Source: DATIJJ01 sp039936115 | GTDB taxonomy: Bacteria; Pseudomonadota; Gammaproteobacteria; DSM-16500 | Length of the DNA: 23,824 bases | Assembly: GCA_039936115.1 (NCBI GenBank) | Contig: JBDTIZ010000174.1 | Coordinates: 1 to 23,824 of the forward strand | Reading direction: 5' to 3' | In this document: positions 14,718 through 23,824 of the stretch, in pieces | How the letters are laid out: each line of letters starts with the position of its first letter | Numbering within the stretch: the first letter of the stretch is position 1 | The notes under the pieces: model-generated | Databases searched by the model: none | The model's input: the letters and a program-made list of their open reading frames with translations, nothing else | What the model was told of the DNA's origin: nothing | Position numbers and translations under genes: made by a program

Positions 14718-14723
14718 ATCGGA

Positions 14724-17700
14724 ATGATTGAAATGATGTTGCTGAAGAAGTCAAAAATAGTAGGATTAGTGGCCCATAAAATCGTCATTTTTATTGCATC
14801 AACTGCAATGACAATGACGACGGTGTTCGCTAACCCAACAGGTGGTGTTGTGACTTCAGGTTCAGCAACAATTGTTCAAGCTCCCAATACTCCCAACACA
14901 TTACAAATTCATCAAGGCAGTGATAAAGCGATCATACAGTGGCAGAGTTTTAACATTAACGCCGCACAAAAAACGCAATTCATACAACCCACCAAAAGTT
15001 CCGTTATGCTCAATCGTATTAATCCAAGTCAAGGCGCATCACAAATTTTTGGTCAGCTGAGTGCGAATGGACGAATTATTTTAGTTAATCAAGCAGGTAT
15101 TTATTTTGGTCCAGGTTCACGAGTGGATGTCGGTGGGATAATTGCTTCAACATCAAATATAACAAATCAAAATTTTCTTGCCGGCAAATTTATTTTTGAT
15201 CAACCTTCTGGAACTTCAGGATCGATTGTTAATAAAGGAACGATCACAGCAGCGGATTATGGTTTGGTTGCGTTGATGGGTAAAACTGTTGTGAATGATG
15301 GAGTGATCAACGCACGTTTAGGTAATGTTGTTTTAGCATCAGGAAATAAATTCACATTAGATTTTTATGGCGATCAACTTATCAACTTTAGCGTTGATGA
15401 AGCTGCTGAAACAGCCAGTGTTAAAAACTCAGGTAGCATTCTTGCTGACGGTGGCACGGTGAGAATTTCAGCAAGGTCTGCACAAGGTGTTGTTGATAAC
15501 GTGATTAACATGAAAGGTGTTGTGCAAGCGAGATCTGTTTCACAAAAAAACGGTGTGATTATTTTGGATGGTGGTAGTGGTACGGTAACCGTTGCGGGTA
15601 ATATTAATGCGTCTGGCAAACAATACGGACAAAGAGGCGGTAAGGTAAAAATTCTTGCGAAAAAAGTTCGTGTACAAGCACCTACAGTGATTGATGTGAG
15701 TGGTGACATCGGTGGAGGTGAAATTTTAATTGGTGGTAACTATCAAGGTAGAGGTCCCGAACAAAATGCACTGAGTACTTCTGTTGATTCAGGTGTTGTG
15801 CTCGCTGCAAATGCGATTCGATCAGGCAACGGTGGTAAAGTCGTTGTTTGGTCAGATGGAGACACTGCATTCCACGGTAGTATTTTTGCTCGAGGCGGCG
15901 CGTTAGGTGGTGATGGTGGAGCTTATGTTGAAACATCAGGACACGATTTAAATATCTCTGGCGCTAAAGTTGACTTATCAGCACCAAAGGGTAAGGCAGG
16001 TCTCTGGCTGATTGACCCAACGAATATCACGATTAGTGCTGCTGCAACGTCGGGCGAAAGTTTTGGTTCAGGCACTTACTCACCTTCTGGTGCAGCAGCC
16101 AACATTTTAAATACTGAATTAAATGCAAACTTGGAACTCAGCAATATATTGGTGACTACTGCAAGTGCTGACGGTAGCGCAGGAACGATCACGGTATCTG
16201 ATCCTATCACTTGGCTGAGTGCAAACACACTGACTTTAAGATCTAACAATGCAATTGCAATTAATGCAGCGATCAGCGGAGCGAACGGTGGATTAACGTT
16301 AGAGGCAGGTTTATTAGCTGGCACACCCGCCAGTATCACAACAGGAGTGAGCGGCACGATTAATGTCGGTACGTTTAATTTAGCTTATGGTAATTGGTCA
16401 CAAGTCGGCACACTCCCTGCATTTCATGCGACAGATTTTCGTCTAAATAGTGGTAATGGTCCAAGTAACAATGTGTCATTCATTCGCGCACTTAGCGGTG
16501 ATGGTGGCGGTACACCTTATTTATTAACAGATATATATGGTGTCGAAGGCATGGGCTCAAACGCAACAACACTGGGCTACACTTACGAGTTGAACAATAA
16601 TATCGATGCCAGCGGAACAACTGCTTGGAATAGCGGTGCGGGCTTTAGGCCAATTGGTATCACGAATCTTTTTGCAGGCGGCGGTTCACTCTTTTTTACA
16701 GGCAGTTTAGATGGTAACAATCATGCCATAGACAGTCTTTATATCGGTGGTATCTACGATGACTTTGTTAGACCTGATACAGGGTTATTTGCCGGTATAG
16801 ACTCATCTGCGTCAATTAGCAATCTTGGCTTAACCAATATTAATATTAATATCACCAATACAAGCGGTGGCAATGATATGGACGTAGGTGCCTTGGTAGG
16901 AACTGCATTAGGTGCCGGCACCAGTATTACTAATGTCTATAGCACTGGAACAATTAATGTGTCGGGTATCACGCTCGCTCGAGTGGGAGGATTAATAGGT
17001 GCAAGTTATGGTTCTGTGTCAGATTCTTTTAGCTTAGTTAACGTAACCAATACACTTTTGTCAGGCAATCCAATCTCTACAACAGGTGGTTTTGTAGGTG
17101 GCGTGTCAGGTAGCAGCCTAATTGAAAGATCCTATAGTGGAGGATCGGTCAACGGTATTATGCAATCTAATACCACTCATTTTGTCGGTGGGTTTGCTGG
17201 TGAGAATGCAGGTACGATTAATAATAGTTATAGCTACGGAAGCGTTTCTGCTAGAGGTCTCGGAACGAATGATGTCGGCGGATTTGCTGGAAGAAATATA
17301 AATACAATCACTAATTCATATAGCTCAGGATTAGTCACATCGCTTGATGGTCCTAATGTTGGCGGATTTATCGGCGCAGATAGTGGTGGAAGCTATTCAA
17401 ATAATTTCTGGGATACAGAAACCTCTGGCCAAGCAAGTAGCGCAGGTGCAACAGGCAGAACCACAGCGCAGTTGATGGATTATAGTACTTATAATGGTGC
17501 AGGTTGGGACATCACCAACATCCCAAGTCAGTCTTCAACTCAACCAGGTAACATATGGTATATCTTTGACAGAGGCAGTGATGCACCGGGTATCTTAGGC
17601 ACACGACCTATGTTGATGATGGAATATAAAACCAATATTACCAACGCGCATCAATTACAAATGGTAGGTACGACTTTAGCGGGTAATTACACTCTAGCAA

Positions 17701-20700
17701 ATGACATTGACTTAGATAGCGGCATGACTAACGCAGCCGATGTATGGGGTACTAATAAAAATATCTCAACAGGCATTGGTTGGGTGCCGATCGGTCAGCT
17801 AACTGACAATCTTTATCTGACAGGCAATTTCGAAGGCAATAACCATGTCATTAATAACCTTTATATCAATACGCCTCAGATTAACTTTATTGGTTTATTC
17901 GGTATATTCACCGGAACTATTCAAAATCTGGGTGTCACCAATGCGGAAATCATTGCAACCGCAGGCTCAGCAGGAGTATTAGCAGGTGAAGCGTGGTCAG
18001 GTGGAGTTGTTAATAATGTTTATACCACGGGAAGCATTACAAGTGCTTATGGCGGGGGCGGATTAATGAGTACGGCGAACGCTTCTGTCATTTCAAATAC
18101 GTATAGTGGAGTGACACTGTCAGGTGGCGGAGTTCAAGGTGGTTTAATTGGTACCGTCTTTGGCGGAGTGATTATTAATAATTCTTATGCGACAGGTAAT
18201 GTCACCGGAACCGCGGGTGCAACTTATTCAGGTGGATTAATTGGTAATAATTATATAGGTCCAATTGGGCTCACTACCATCAACAATTCTTATAGCAGTG
18301 GTGCGGTCACTGGGGTGGGGACATTAGGCGGTTTGATCGGCGGTAATTTTGACAATAATATAACAACGAATAACACTTTTTGGGATACAACGACATCAGG
18401 TTTAGGTACCAGTGCGGGCGGTACGGGTAAAACCACCGCGGAAATGCTGACGATGACTACGTTTTCAGGACCAGGCTGGAACATTACGAGTACGCCTGGT
18501 GCAGCTGCAACCTGGTTTATGATCGATGGCGATACCCGCCCAATGCTTGAGATGGAATACAACACAACAATCCACACAGCACATCAACTCCAGTTAATGT
18601 CATTTGACTTAGCGGCAAATTACACATTGGGTAGTAATATCAATGCGAGTGGAACGACCGATGCTGCTGATATTTGGGCAACAAGCACGCTCAATGGCGG
18701 CGGCGGATTTGTGCCTGTTGGTACATTAGCTACACCTTTCACCGGTAGTTTTGATGGACAAAATCATACTATCGATGGCCTTTACGTGCTTCGTGATTCG
18801 GTGGAATACATAGGTTTATTTGGTGTTGCCGATATAGCAAGCAATGCAATTGAAAATGTAGGCGTCATTAATGAAACGATTCGTGGTGGTGGTACTGGCG
18901 ATCAAGGTGTAGGTGGTCTTGTAGGTCTATTTAACAGTGGCACCATTCGTAATGCTTATACTACGGGTAGCGTGACCACACCTGCGAGTGCCGGTTGTGG
19001 ATCTAATTGTGGTACAGGTGGCTTGGTTGGTCAAGCTGCTAACGGCACAATTATCACAGGATCTCATAGCGGAGCTACAGTGGCTATGGATAGTGTATCC
19101 TCAGGCTCTGTGGGTGGCTTATTGGGTTTTTCAGCCAGTACTTTGTCAGATTCATACGCAACGGGTAATGTATTCAGTGCTGCTGGTGCTGGCGGATTAG
19201 CTGGCTTTTTAAGCAATACGGCTATTAGAGTTTATGCTTCAGGTAATGTAACAGCTGCAGGTGATGCAGGCGGATTGGCTGGATTTTCCGATGCTAGTAT
19301 TACTGATGCGTATAGCACAGGTAACGTAACAGTGGCAGGATTCGCTAACGTAGGCGGTTTCATTGGACGACAAGCTGGAAACATAATTACTAATGCTTAT
19401 AGTTCAGGTGCTGTATTAGGTGGTACGACCACCGGTGGATTTATTGGTCTCAATCAAGGAGGTAACATTGTTAGCAGCTTCTGGGACACGGATACTAGCG
19501 GACAAGCTCAAGGTTATGGAGCTAACTCTGGCACTGTGACGGGTTTAAGCGGCGGTTGTTTTGGTAGTGTATGTAGCATTCAACCAGGAGCAAATTCTAG
19601 TAATCCGGGCGCAGCCGTTAATCTTGCGGATCTGGCTACTTACAATGGAGCGGGTTGGGATATTACGAGTACACCGAGCATCACATCGACCGCGCCTTCT
19701 CACTTTTGGTTTTTATTTGATAGAGGAAACGATCAACCTGGCTTAGCCGGTACACGTCCTATGCTGATGATGGAATACAGCACCAACATTACCAATGCGC
19801 ATCAATTGCAATTGGCAGGTACGACGGTTGGAGCGGATTACACAGTAGCCAATGATATTGATTTAACTAGCGGTATGACGAATGCATCGGAAGTTTGGGG
19901 CACTAATAGCAGTACCTCGACGGGCGCTGGATGGGTGCCAATTGGCGAGCTTAATGGAGGCTTTGCTTATAACGGGACGTTCAATGGTAATAACCATCTC
20001 GTTCGCAATCTCTATATCAATACAACTCAAAATAATTATATCGGTTTATTTGGTATCGCTGATTCCAATTCACTGATTCAAAATCTGGGTGTAGTGAATG
20101 CCAATGTCATGGCAACATCTGGCGCAGCTATATTAGCGGGACAAGCTGGTAATTTAATAAATGTATTTACCACTGGCGCACTCACAGTTACCAATGGTAG
20201 TGCCGGAGGCTTAACAACAACTGCATTTCATATTTCTAAATCTTTTAATGCGGCATCTGTTAGAGCGATTGAAAACAATGGTTCCTATAATTTTGTAGGT
20301 GGCTTAGCAGGAGCAGTCACAGGTATCGGTACTATCAGTGATTCTTACAACTTAGGCTCAGTGAGAGTCACTGGAAGTGACCCATCAGGTACTGTGGTGG
20401 GTGGCTTAGTTGGCGATATGTTTACAATCAGTACTGATGGATTAATTACAAGATCTTATAACGCAGGGTTGGTTAGCGCAGCAGGCGCTCAAAGTGTCGG
20501 TGGCTTGTTAGGAAATAATAGTGAAGGATCGGGCGTTATTACAGCTAGTTTTTGGGATACCGCAACCAGTGGCCAATCGGCTGGTTTAGGAGCAGGCACT
20601 GCAATTCCTGGCGGTGAAATGCAAGCGGGTACTTTTGATGGAAGTAGTGGCGTTAATTTATCTGAGCAAGCGACTTATACGGGTGCTGGCTGGACATTTA

Positions 20701-23700
20701 ACAGTAATACCTGGGGAATCATCGAAGGTAAATCTTATCCTTATTTAGCCTCTATTTTTACGACTGGACCTCGTGCTATTTCAGGTACAGCAATTAACTC
20801 ATCTACAGCAGGCAACACATTACAACTCGCTGTTAACGGCAGCACTAGTGGACTGACACAGGCAACTACAACAGCTGGCGCGAATGGTTTCTATTATTTC
20901 CTAGAAGCTAATGGCGTCATGCCTGACAGTGCTAGATTACTAGTGTATTTAAGCGGTGCATCCACCAAAGGTAACGTAGTGGGTTTAGCGCCCCTCAGTG
21001 GTGACAGTTTAACGGATTTAAGCATACTTGCTGCGAATAATATTGATGTTGGCACGAGTAGTGATACGAATGCGTTTTCAAATAGTATTTTAAGTGATGC
21101 GGTTGGTAGCCTGACTGATCCAGATATCTTATATTCTGCTGCGGGCGCGGATTTGATATTGGCTAATGCAACCAATCCAATTGCTCATTTGAATGTCGCA
21201 TCATCCGGCGTGACCTATACAGCGGATGGCAGCATTAATGATGCAGGAACGAGTACGGTTAATTTTGCCGGTCCGATTGTGTTTAGCGTATCTGGTCCAA
21301 ATATCAATACTTCAGGAAGCCATACATATTCAGGTGCTGTGACCTTAGGCGCTAATACAACGCTTATTTCAAGCGGCGGCCCAATTACATTTAATTCAAC
21401 AATCGATGGTGGTTTTTCACTTAGTCTGACCAGCACTGTTGGTAATATATTTAATGGCGTCGTTGGTGGTATTACTCCACTCGCAAGCTTAAATTTAGGT
21501 GATGGTGGTGTTGATCAAATTAATACAACTGGCATTACAACAACGGGTACACAAACCTATAATGATTTCATTACGCTTGGCTCAATGAGCACGTTAACCA
21601 CAACAGGCGGAGATCTTATCTTTGGCGGCGGAATCACGTGGGATCCAGGTTCAAACTATACTCTGAATCTCGTTTCTGCTGGTAACATCGTATTCGACGA
21701 TGCAGTCGATGGTACAAATGGCGGCGCAACTGGCACGCTGAATCTGACGGCTGCAAACAGTAGTCAAAGCATTACTACGACTAGCCCAACGAGTTCAATT
21801 GATGTTTACAATTTCAACTTATTGCAAGGGCAATGGTATCAAGTCGGTGTGTTGCCATCCTTTAATGTTGCAAACGATTTCCAAATTCACACCGGTGTAC
21901 TACCTAATAATACTGTGCAGTTTTTAAGGGCAACAAGCGGCGATGGCTCAGTCGCTACTCCTTATGTATTAACGGATATTTATGGTTTGCAAGGAATTGC
22001 TTCAAACAGCACTACGCTAGCGCAATCGTTTAATCTCGGGAATGATATTGATGCCTCCCCTACAAGCAATTGGAATGGCGGTGCGGGATTTATCCCAATT
22101 GGTAATAACCCGAATTATTATCTTGGCTATTTTGATGGCCAAAATCACGTGATTAACCATCTCTATATTAATGCTCCAAGTCTAACTAATGTCGGATTAT
22201 TTGGTATGGCTCTAACGGGTGGAATACAAAATGTGGGCGTTAATGGTAATATCACCGGTTTTGAAAATGTAGGCGGATTGGTTGGCTTCACAGCACTCGG
22301 TATAGCTAGGAATGTCTTTACAAGCGGTACTGTTACAGCAACCTCCGGTATAGCGGGTGGTATAGCAGGTGTACTTTCAAATGGAATAACGTTAACTAAC
22401 GCTCATAGCAGTTCAGTCGTATCAGGTCCCTCCACAAACGGTGGTTTAGTCGGTTACAGTCTTGGCGGTATTAATAACTCATATAGCACTGGAAAAGTGA
22501 CGGGCAGCTTCTCAGGTGGATTGGTAGGTTCGAATTTTAATGGTAGCTCGATAACCAATAGCTTCTGGGATACCGGCACGAGTGGGCAAAGTCTTGCGGC
22601 AGGGTTTAGATTTAATGACTCTATAAGCAATGTAAACGGCGGCACGTTTGATGGAAGCAGTGGTGTTAATCTTTCAAGCCAAGCTACTTACGCTGTGACG
22701 GGTGGTTGGACATTCGATGCTAGCAACTGGAACATTATTGATGGAATGTCTTATCCATTTCTCTCTACTTTCTATTCAGGCACGCCGCGTGCTATTTCAG
22801 GTACCATTACGGGTGATACGGGCGGCAATAGCGTTCAACTTGCAACAAATGGCGTTAATCTGACGACAAGTGGTTTAACACAAGGAAGTGTTCTCACCGG
22901 TGCTAATGGCTTCTATTACTTCTTGCAACCTAATGGCGTAATCGCTAATGGCGATGCGATTCTCTCTTACTTAACCAGTGGCGGCAATACTGCGAATGCA
23001 GTCACTGTTGCACCTGGCTCAGGGCTTAGTATTACTGGGTTAAGCTCTAGTATAAATACAGTTAGAGTGGGTGATAATAGTACACAAACGTTGAGTAGTG
23101 CCAATCTGAGTGCAGCGAAAGGAGCTTTAGTTAGCGCCAATATTTTGTATTCTCTATCAGGTGCTAACCTCACATTCGATGCGGATAAGAGTTTCGCAAC
23201 ATCAGCTCTTACATCCTATAACTTAGATGGTGATATCGATGTTAGCGGTGGTGCAGGTACGATCACGTTTGCCGGTCCAAGTGTCACAGGCAGTGGAAAT
23301 ATCTTATTAGGATCGGGTAGTTTAACGGTGAGTGGTAGTTCGACCAGTTCACTCGGCGGCATTATCAGCGGCAGTGGCTCTTTAGTGAAATCAGGTTTAG
23401 GCGCCTTAACCTTATCGGGAGCGAATACCTATTCTGGTGGTTCGACTCTCACTCTAGGTACGTTAAATTTAGGTGTTAGCAGTACGGGCAGCATTACTAA
23501 TGGCCCAATCGGTACTGGCACATTGACCTTGAATGGCGGGACTTTAACAGCTAATAGTAACGGTATCTCAATTGCGAATGCGCTTGCCTTAAGCAGTAGT
23601 TCAACGATTGGTGGATCAAATAGCTTAACGTTAGCGGGTGACGGTGTCTTGACTAGCGGTACGCTCAATGTAAGTAACACGAATACGACAACATTAAGTG

Positions 23701-23824
23701 GCGCATTAAGCGGTGGTGGTAGTTTAAGTCAAAGTGCAGGCACACTCGTTGTTTCTGGTAATAACAGCTATTCCGGTGCAACTACGCTAAGTGGTGGAGC
23801 ACTTCAAGCCAATAATACAACGAA
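14724..23824 (+). CDS. Giant filamentous-haemagglutinin-type exoprotein (TpsA-like), 3' end outside the window
   Basis: One frame runs open from ATG 14724 to the right edge: 3033 codons and no stop. A long basic-hydrophobic signal peptide (1-36) ends in VFA-NPTG. The TPS secretion domain follows (about 37-260), recognisable from QGSDKAIIQWQSFNI, SSVMLNRINPSQGASQIFGQ, NGRIILVNQAGIYFGPG and GLVALMGKTVVN; in this family it guides export by a TpsB outer-membrane porin. A spacer with GKAGLWLIDPTNITIS, a signature of these exoproteins, leads to a long block of GLUG-type repeats (GGLVG...NSYSTGSV), and the visible part ends with autotransporter-type beta-strand repeats. A surface beta-helical adhesin is predicted. 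No tpsB gene lies upstream. Codons are dominated by G, N, S, T and A, with higher GC than the neighbours. A C-terminal toxin domain cannot be judged from here. Confidence 0.92.
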   Translation, partial: MIEMMLLKKSKIVGLVAHKIVIFIASTAMTMTTVFANPTGGVVTSGSATIVQAPNTPNTLQIHQGSDKAIIQWQSFNINAAQKTQFIQPTKSSVMLNRINPSQGASQIFGQLSANGRIILVNQAGIYFGPGSRVDVGGIIASTSNITNQNFLAGKFIFDQPSGTSGSIVNKGTITAADYGLVALMGKTVVNDGVINARLGNVVLASGNKFTLDFYGDQLINFSVDEAAETASVKNSGSILADGGTVRISARSAQGVVDNVINMKGVVQARSVSQKNGVIILDGGSGTVTVAGNINASGKQYGQRGGKVKILAKKVRVQAPTVIDVSGDIGGGEILIGGNYQGRGPEQNALSTSVDSGVVLAANAIRSGNGGKVVVWSDGDTAFHGSIFARGGALGGDGGAYVETSGHDLNISGAKVDLSAPKGKAGLWLIDPTNITISAAATSGESFGSGTYSPSGAAANILNTELNANLELSNILVTTASADGSAGTITVSDPITWLSANTLTLRSNNAIAINAAISGANGGLTLEAGLLAGTPASITTGVSGTINVGTFNLAYGNWSQVGTLPAFHATDFRLNSGNGPSNNVSFIRALSGDGGGTPYLLTDIYGVEGMGSNATTLGYTYELNNNIDASGTTAWNSGAGFRPIGITNLFAGGGSLFFTGSLDGNNHAIDSLYIGGIYDDFVRPDTGLFAGIDSSASISNLGLTNININITNTSGGNDMDVGALVGTALGAGTSITNVYSTGTINVSGITLARVGGLIGASYGSVSDSFSLVNVTNTLLSGNPISTTGGFVGGVSGSSLIERSYSGGSVNGIMQSNTTHFVGGFAGENAGTINNSYSYGSVSARGLGTNDVGGFAGRNINTITNSYSSGLVTSLDGPNVGGFIGADSGGSYSNNFWDTETSGQASSAGATGRTTAQLMDYSTYNGAGWDITNIPSQSSTQPGNIWYIFDRGSDAPGILGTRPMLMMEYKTNITNAHQLQMVGTTLAGNYTLANDIDLDSGMTNAADVWGTNKNISTGIGWVPIGQLTDNLYLTGNFEGNNHVINNLYINTPQINFIGLFGIFTGTIQNLGVTNAEIIATAGSAGVLAGEAWSGGVVNNVYTTGSITSAYGGGGLMSTANASVISNTYSGVTLSGGGVQGGLIGTVFGGVIINNSYATGNVTGTAGATYSGGLIGNNYIGPIGLTTINNSYSSGAVTGVGTLGGLIGGNFDNNITTNNTFWDTTTSGLGTSAGGTGKTTAEMLTMTTFSGPGWNITSTPGAAATWFMIDGDTRPMLEMEYNTTIHTAHQLQLMSFDLAANYTLGSNINASGTTDAADIWATSTLNGGGGFVPVGTLATPFTGSFDGQNHTIDGLYVLRDSVEYIGLFGVADIASNAIENVGVINETIRGGGTGDQGVGGLVGLFNSGTIRNAYTTGSVTTPASAGCGSNCGTGGLVGQAANGTIITGSHSGATVAMDSVSSGSVGGLLGFSASTLSDSYATGNVFSAAGAGGLAGFLSNTAIRVYASGNVTAAGDAGGLAGFSDASITDAYSTGNVTVAGFANVGGFIGRQAGNIITNAYSSGAVLGGTTTGGFIGLNQGGNIVSSFWDTDTSGQAQGYGANSGTVTGLSGGCFGSVCSIQPGANSSNPGAAVNLADLATYNGAGWDITSTPSITSTAPSHFWFLFDRGNDQPGLAGTRPMLMMEYSTNITNAHQLQLAGTTVGADYTVANDIDLTSGMTNASEVWGTNSSTSTGAGWVPIGELNGGFAYNGTFNGNNHLVRNLYINTTQNNYIGLFGIADSNSLIQNLGVVNANVMATSGAAILAGQAGNLINVFTTGALTVTNGSAGGLTTTAFHISKSFNAASVRAIENNGSYNFVGGLAGAVTGIGTISDSYNLGSVRVTGSDPSGTVVGGLVGDMFTISTDGLITRSYNAGLVSAAGAQSVGGLLGNNSEGSGVITASFWDTATSGQSAGLGAGTAIPGGEMQAGTFDGSSGVNLSEQATYTGAGWTFNSNTWGIIEGKSYPYLASIFTTGPRAISGTAINSSTAGNTLQLAVNGSTSGLTQATTTAGANGFYYFLEANGVMPDSARLLVYLSGASTKGNVVGLAPLSGDSLTDLSILAANNIDVGTSSDTNAFSNSILSDAVGSLTDPDILYSAAGADLILANATNPIAHLNVASSGVTYTADGSINDAGTSTVNFAGPIVFSVSGPNINTSGSHTYSGAVTLGANTTLISSGGPITFNSTIDGGFSLSLTSTVGNIFNGVVGGITPLASLNLGDGGVDQINTTGITTTGTQTYNDFITLGSMSTLTTTGGDLIFGGGITWDPGSNYTLNLVSAGNIVFDDAVDGTNGGATGTLNLTAANSSQSITTTSPTSSIDVYNFNLLQGQWYQVGVLPSFNVANDFQIHTGVLPNNTVQFLRATSGDGSVATPYVLTDIYGLQGIASNSTTLAQSFNLGNDIDASPTSNWNGGAGFIPIGNNPNYYLGYFDGQNHVINHLYINAPSLTNVGLFGMALTGGIQNVGVNGNITGFENVGGLVGFTALGIARNVFTSGTVTATSGIAGGIAGVLSNGITLTNAHSSSVVSGPSTNGGLVGYSLGGINNSYSTGKVTGSFSGGLVGSNFNGSSITNSFWDTGTSGQSLAAGFRFNDSISNVNGGTFDGSSGVNLSSQATYAVTGGWTFDASNWNIIDGMSYPFLSTFYSGTPRAISGTITGDTGGNSVQLATNGVNLTTSGLTQGSVLTGANGFYYFLQPNGVIANGDAILSYLTSGGNTANAVTVAPGSGLSITGLSSSINTVRVGDNSTQTLSSANLSAAKGALVSANILYSLSGANLTFDADKSFATSALTSYNLDGDIDVSGGAGTITFAGPSVTGSGNILLGSGSLTVSGSSTSSLGGIISGSGSLVKSGLGALTLSGANTYSGGSTLTLGTLNLGVSSTGSITNGPIGTGTLTLNGGTLTANSNGISIANALALSSSSTIGGSNSLTLAGDGVLTSGTLNVSNTNTTTLSGALSGGGSLSQSAGTLVVSGNNSYSGATTLSGGALQANNTT
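16374..21165 (+). repeat. First adhesin super-unit: A segment, four GLUG modules, B segment
   Basis: The A segment (16374-16660) reads FNLAYGNWSQVGTLPAF ... TPYLLTDIYGVEGMGSN ... IDASGTTAW. GLUG modules follow, each a run of 'GGLVG/GGFIG - NSYS/NAYT - TGSV' units closed by FWDTxTSG at 17406, 18378, 19479 and 20550. The B segment (20628-21165) starts GTFDGSSGVNLS and contains PRAISGT and NGFYYFL. Modules opening with PMLMMEY...TNITNAHQLQ at 17610 and 19761 are near copies exactly 2151 bases (717 codons) apart, indicating a two-module tandem duplication that kept the frame. Confidence 0.8.
21813..23182 (+). repeat. Second, shorter adhesin super-unit: A', one GLUG module, B'
   Basis: A' (21813-22105) reads FNLLQGQWYQVGVLPSF ... 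TPYVLTDIYGLQGIASN ... IDASPTSNW, matching A in order and spacing. One GLUG module ends in FWDTGTSGQ at 22563. B' (22638-23182) repeats GTFDGSSGVNLS, PRAISGT, TSGLTQ and NGFYYFL. The copies are diverged but collinear with the first super-unit. Confidence 0.8.
23310..23824 (+). repeat. Autotransporter-type beta-strand repeats in the adhesin
   Basis: The frame changes style to passenger-type beta-strand repeats: GSGSLVKSGLGALTLSGANTYSGGSTLTLGTLNL near 23365-23470, and LSQSAGTLVVSGNNSYSGATTLSGGALQ near 23720-23810. The motif 'LxxxG-x-LxLSGxNxYSGxTTLxxGxL' is typical of autotransporter passenger repeats. The array continues past the window edge. Confidence 0.75.

Larger units (their letters stand above)
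14373..14723 (+). other. Intergenic region with two hairpins upstream of the adhesin gene
   Basis: No gene is seen in these 351 bases. They hold an inverted repeat followed by a T-run (14483-14546), a perfect small hairpin TTTAGC-TGG-GCTAAA (14604-14618), an 11-base direct repeat ACCAGGTAGAA (14440-14450 and 14691-14701), and the likely adhesin promoter. Confidence 0.6.

Noticed and set aside
14872..15060. Frame starting inside the TPS domain region
   Set aside because: It is in a shifted frame within the secretion domain, whose conserved motifs read correctly in the frame starting at 14724.
16500..23200. Possible CRISPR or tandem DNA repeat array
   Set aside because: The repeats are of unequal length, diverged at the DNA level and always in frame; they are protein repeats (GLUG modules), not direct repeats with spacers.
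15374..23680. Many 60-110 codon frames on the minus strand, plus a few frame-shifted plus-strand ones, opposite the adhesin
   Set aside because: They are low-complexity mirrors (rich in P, V, L and A) of G/N/S/T codons in one 9.1-kb plus-strand frame, lie on top of it, and show no family motif.

Overview
The window is about 24 kb of moderately AT-rich bacterial DNA. Its mix suggests a host-associated gammaproteobacterium, possibly a Legionellales-type intracellular bacterium. The clues are a group II intron, a panB-panC-coaX vitamin cluster, large orphan proteins (one with ankyrin repeats and a cysteine-protease-like head), an MHYT hybrid sensor kinase and a giant two-partner-secretion adhesin. 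The taxonomic placement is inference from gene content; no rRNA or marker gene is present.

Layout. Positions 4-1867 are a nearly complete-looking group II intron: 5' GTGCG end, an intact 416-aa reverse transcriptase/maturase, and domains V and VI with a well-placed branch-point A. A gene-poor stretch with a nested inverted repeat follows (1868-2212). Next comes a tight, overlapping operon of coenzyme A precursor genes, panB-panC-coaX (2213-4552), closed by a perfect 8-bp hairpin. A small cysteine-rich membrane protein gene converges on that hairpin from the other strand (4614-4904).

The middle of the window (5160-11076) holds three plus-strand genes of accessory character: a 153-aa protein with a basic tail, an 830-aa orphan protein behind a good sigma70-type promoter, and an 896-aa protein. 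The 896-aa protein combines an N-terminal GHCFGLS motif, an HTLSL...YHPN motif resembling C58/YopT-type papain-like proteases, and C-terminal ankyrin repeats. It is the best candidate for a translocated effector. An 878-aa hybrid histidine kinase (MHYT-PAS-HisKA-HATPase-REC-REC) follows, then a small secreted protein.

The last 9.1 kb (14724 to the right edge) is one uninterrupted reading frame running off the window, at least 3033 residues. It encodes a filamentous-haemagglutinin-type exoprotein with a signal peptide, a TPS secretion domain, and a large block of GLUG-type repeats punctuated by five FWDTxTSG motifs. A duplicated 'A - GLUG - B' super-unit can be seen, and the visible part ends in autotransporter-type beta-strand repeats (NTYSGGSTL / NSYSGATTL). 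Nearly all the short minus-strand frames opposite this gene are shadows of its low-complexity codons.

Most promising for follow-up: the protease-like/ankyrin protein at 8386-11076, the 830-aa orphan beside it, the hierarchical repeat architecture of the adhesin, and the non-canonical base opposite the catalytic triad in the intron's domain V.
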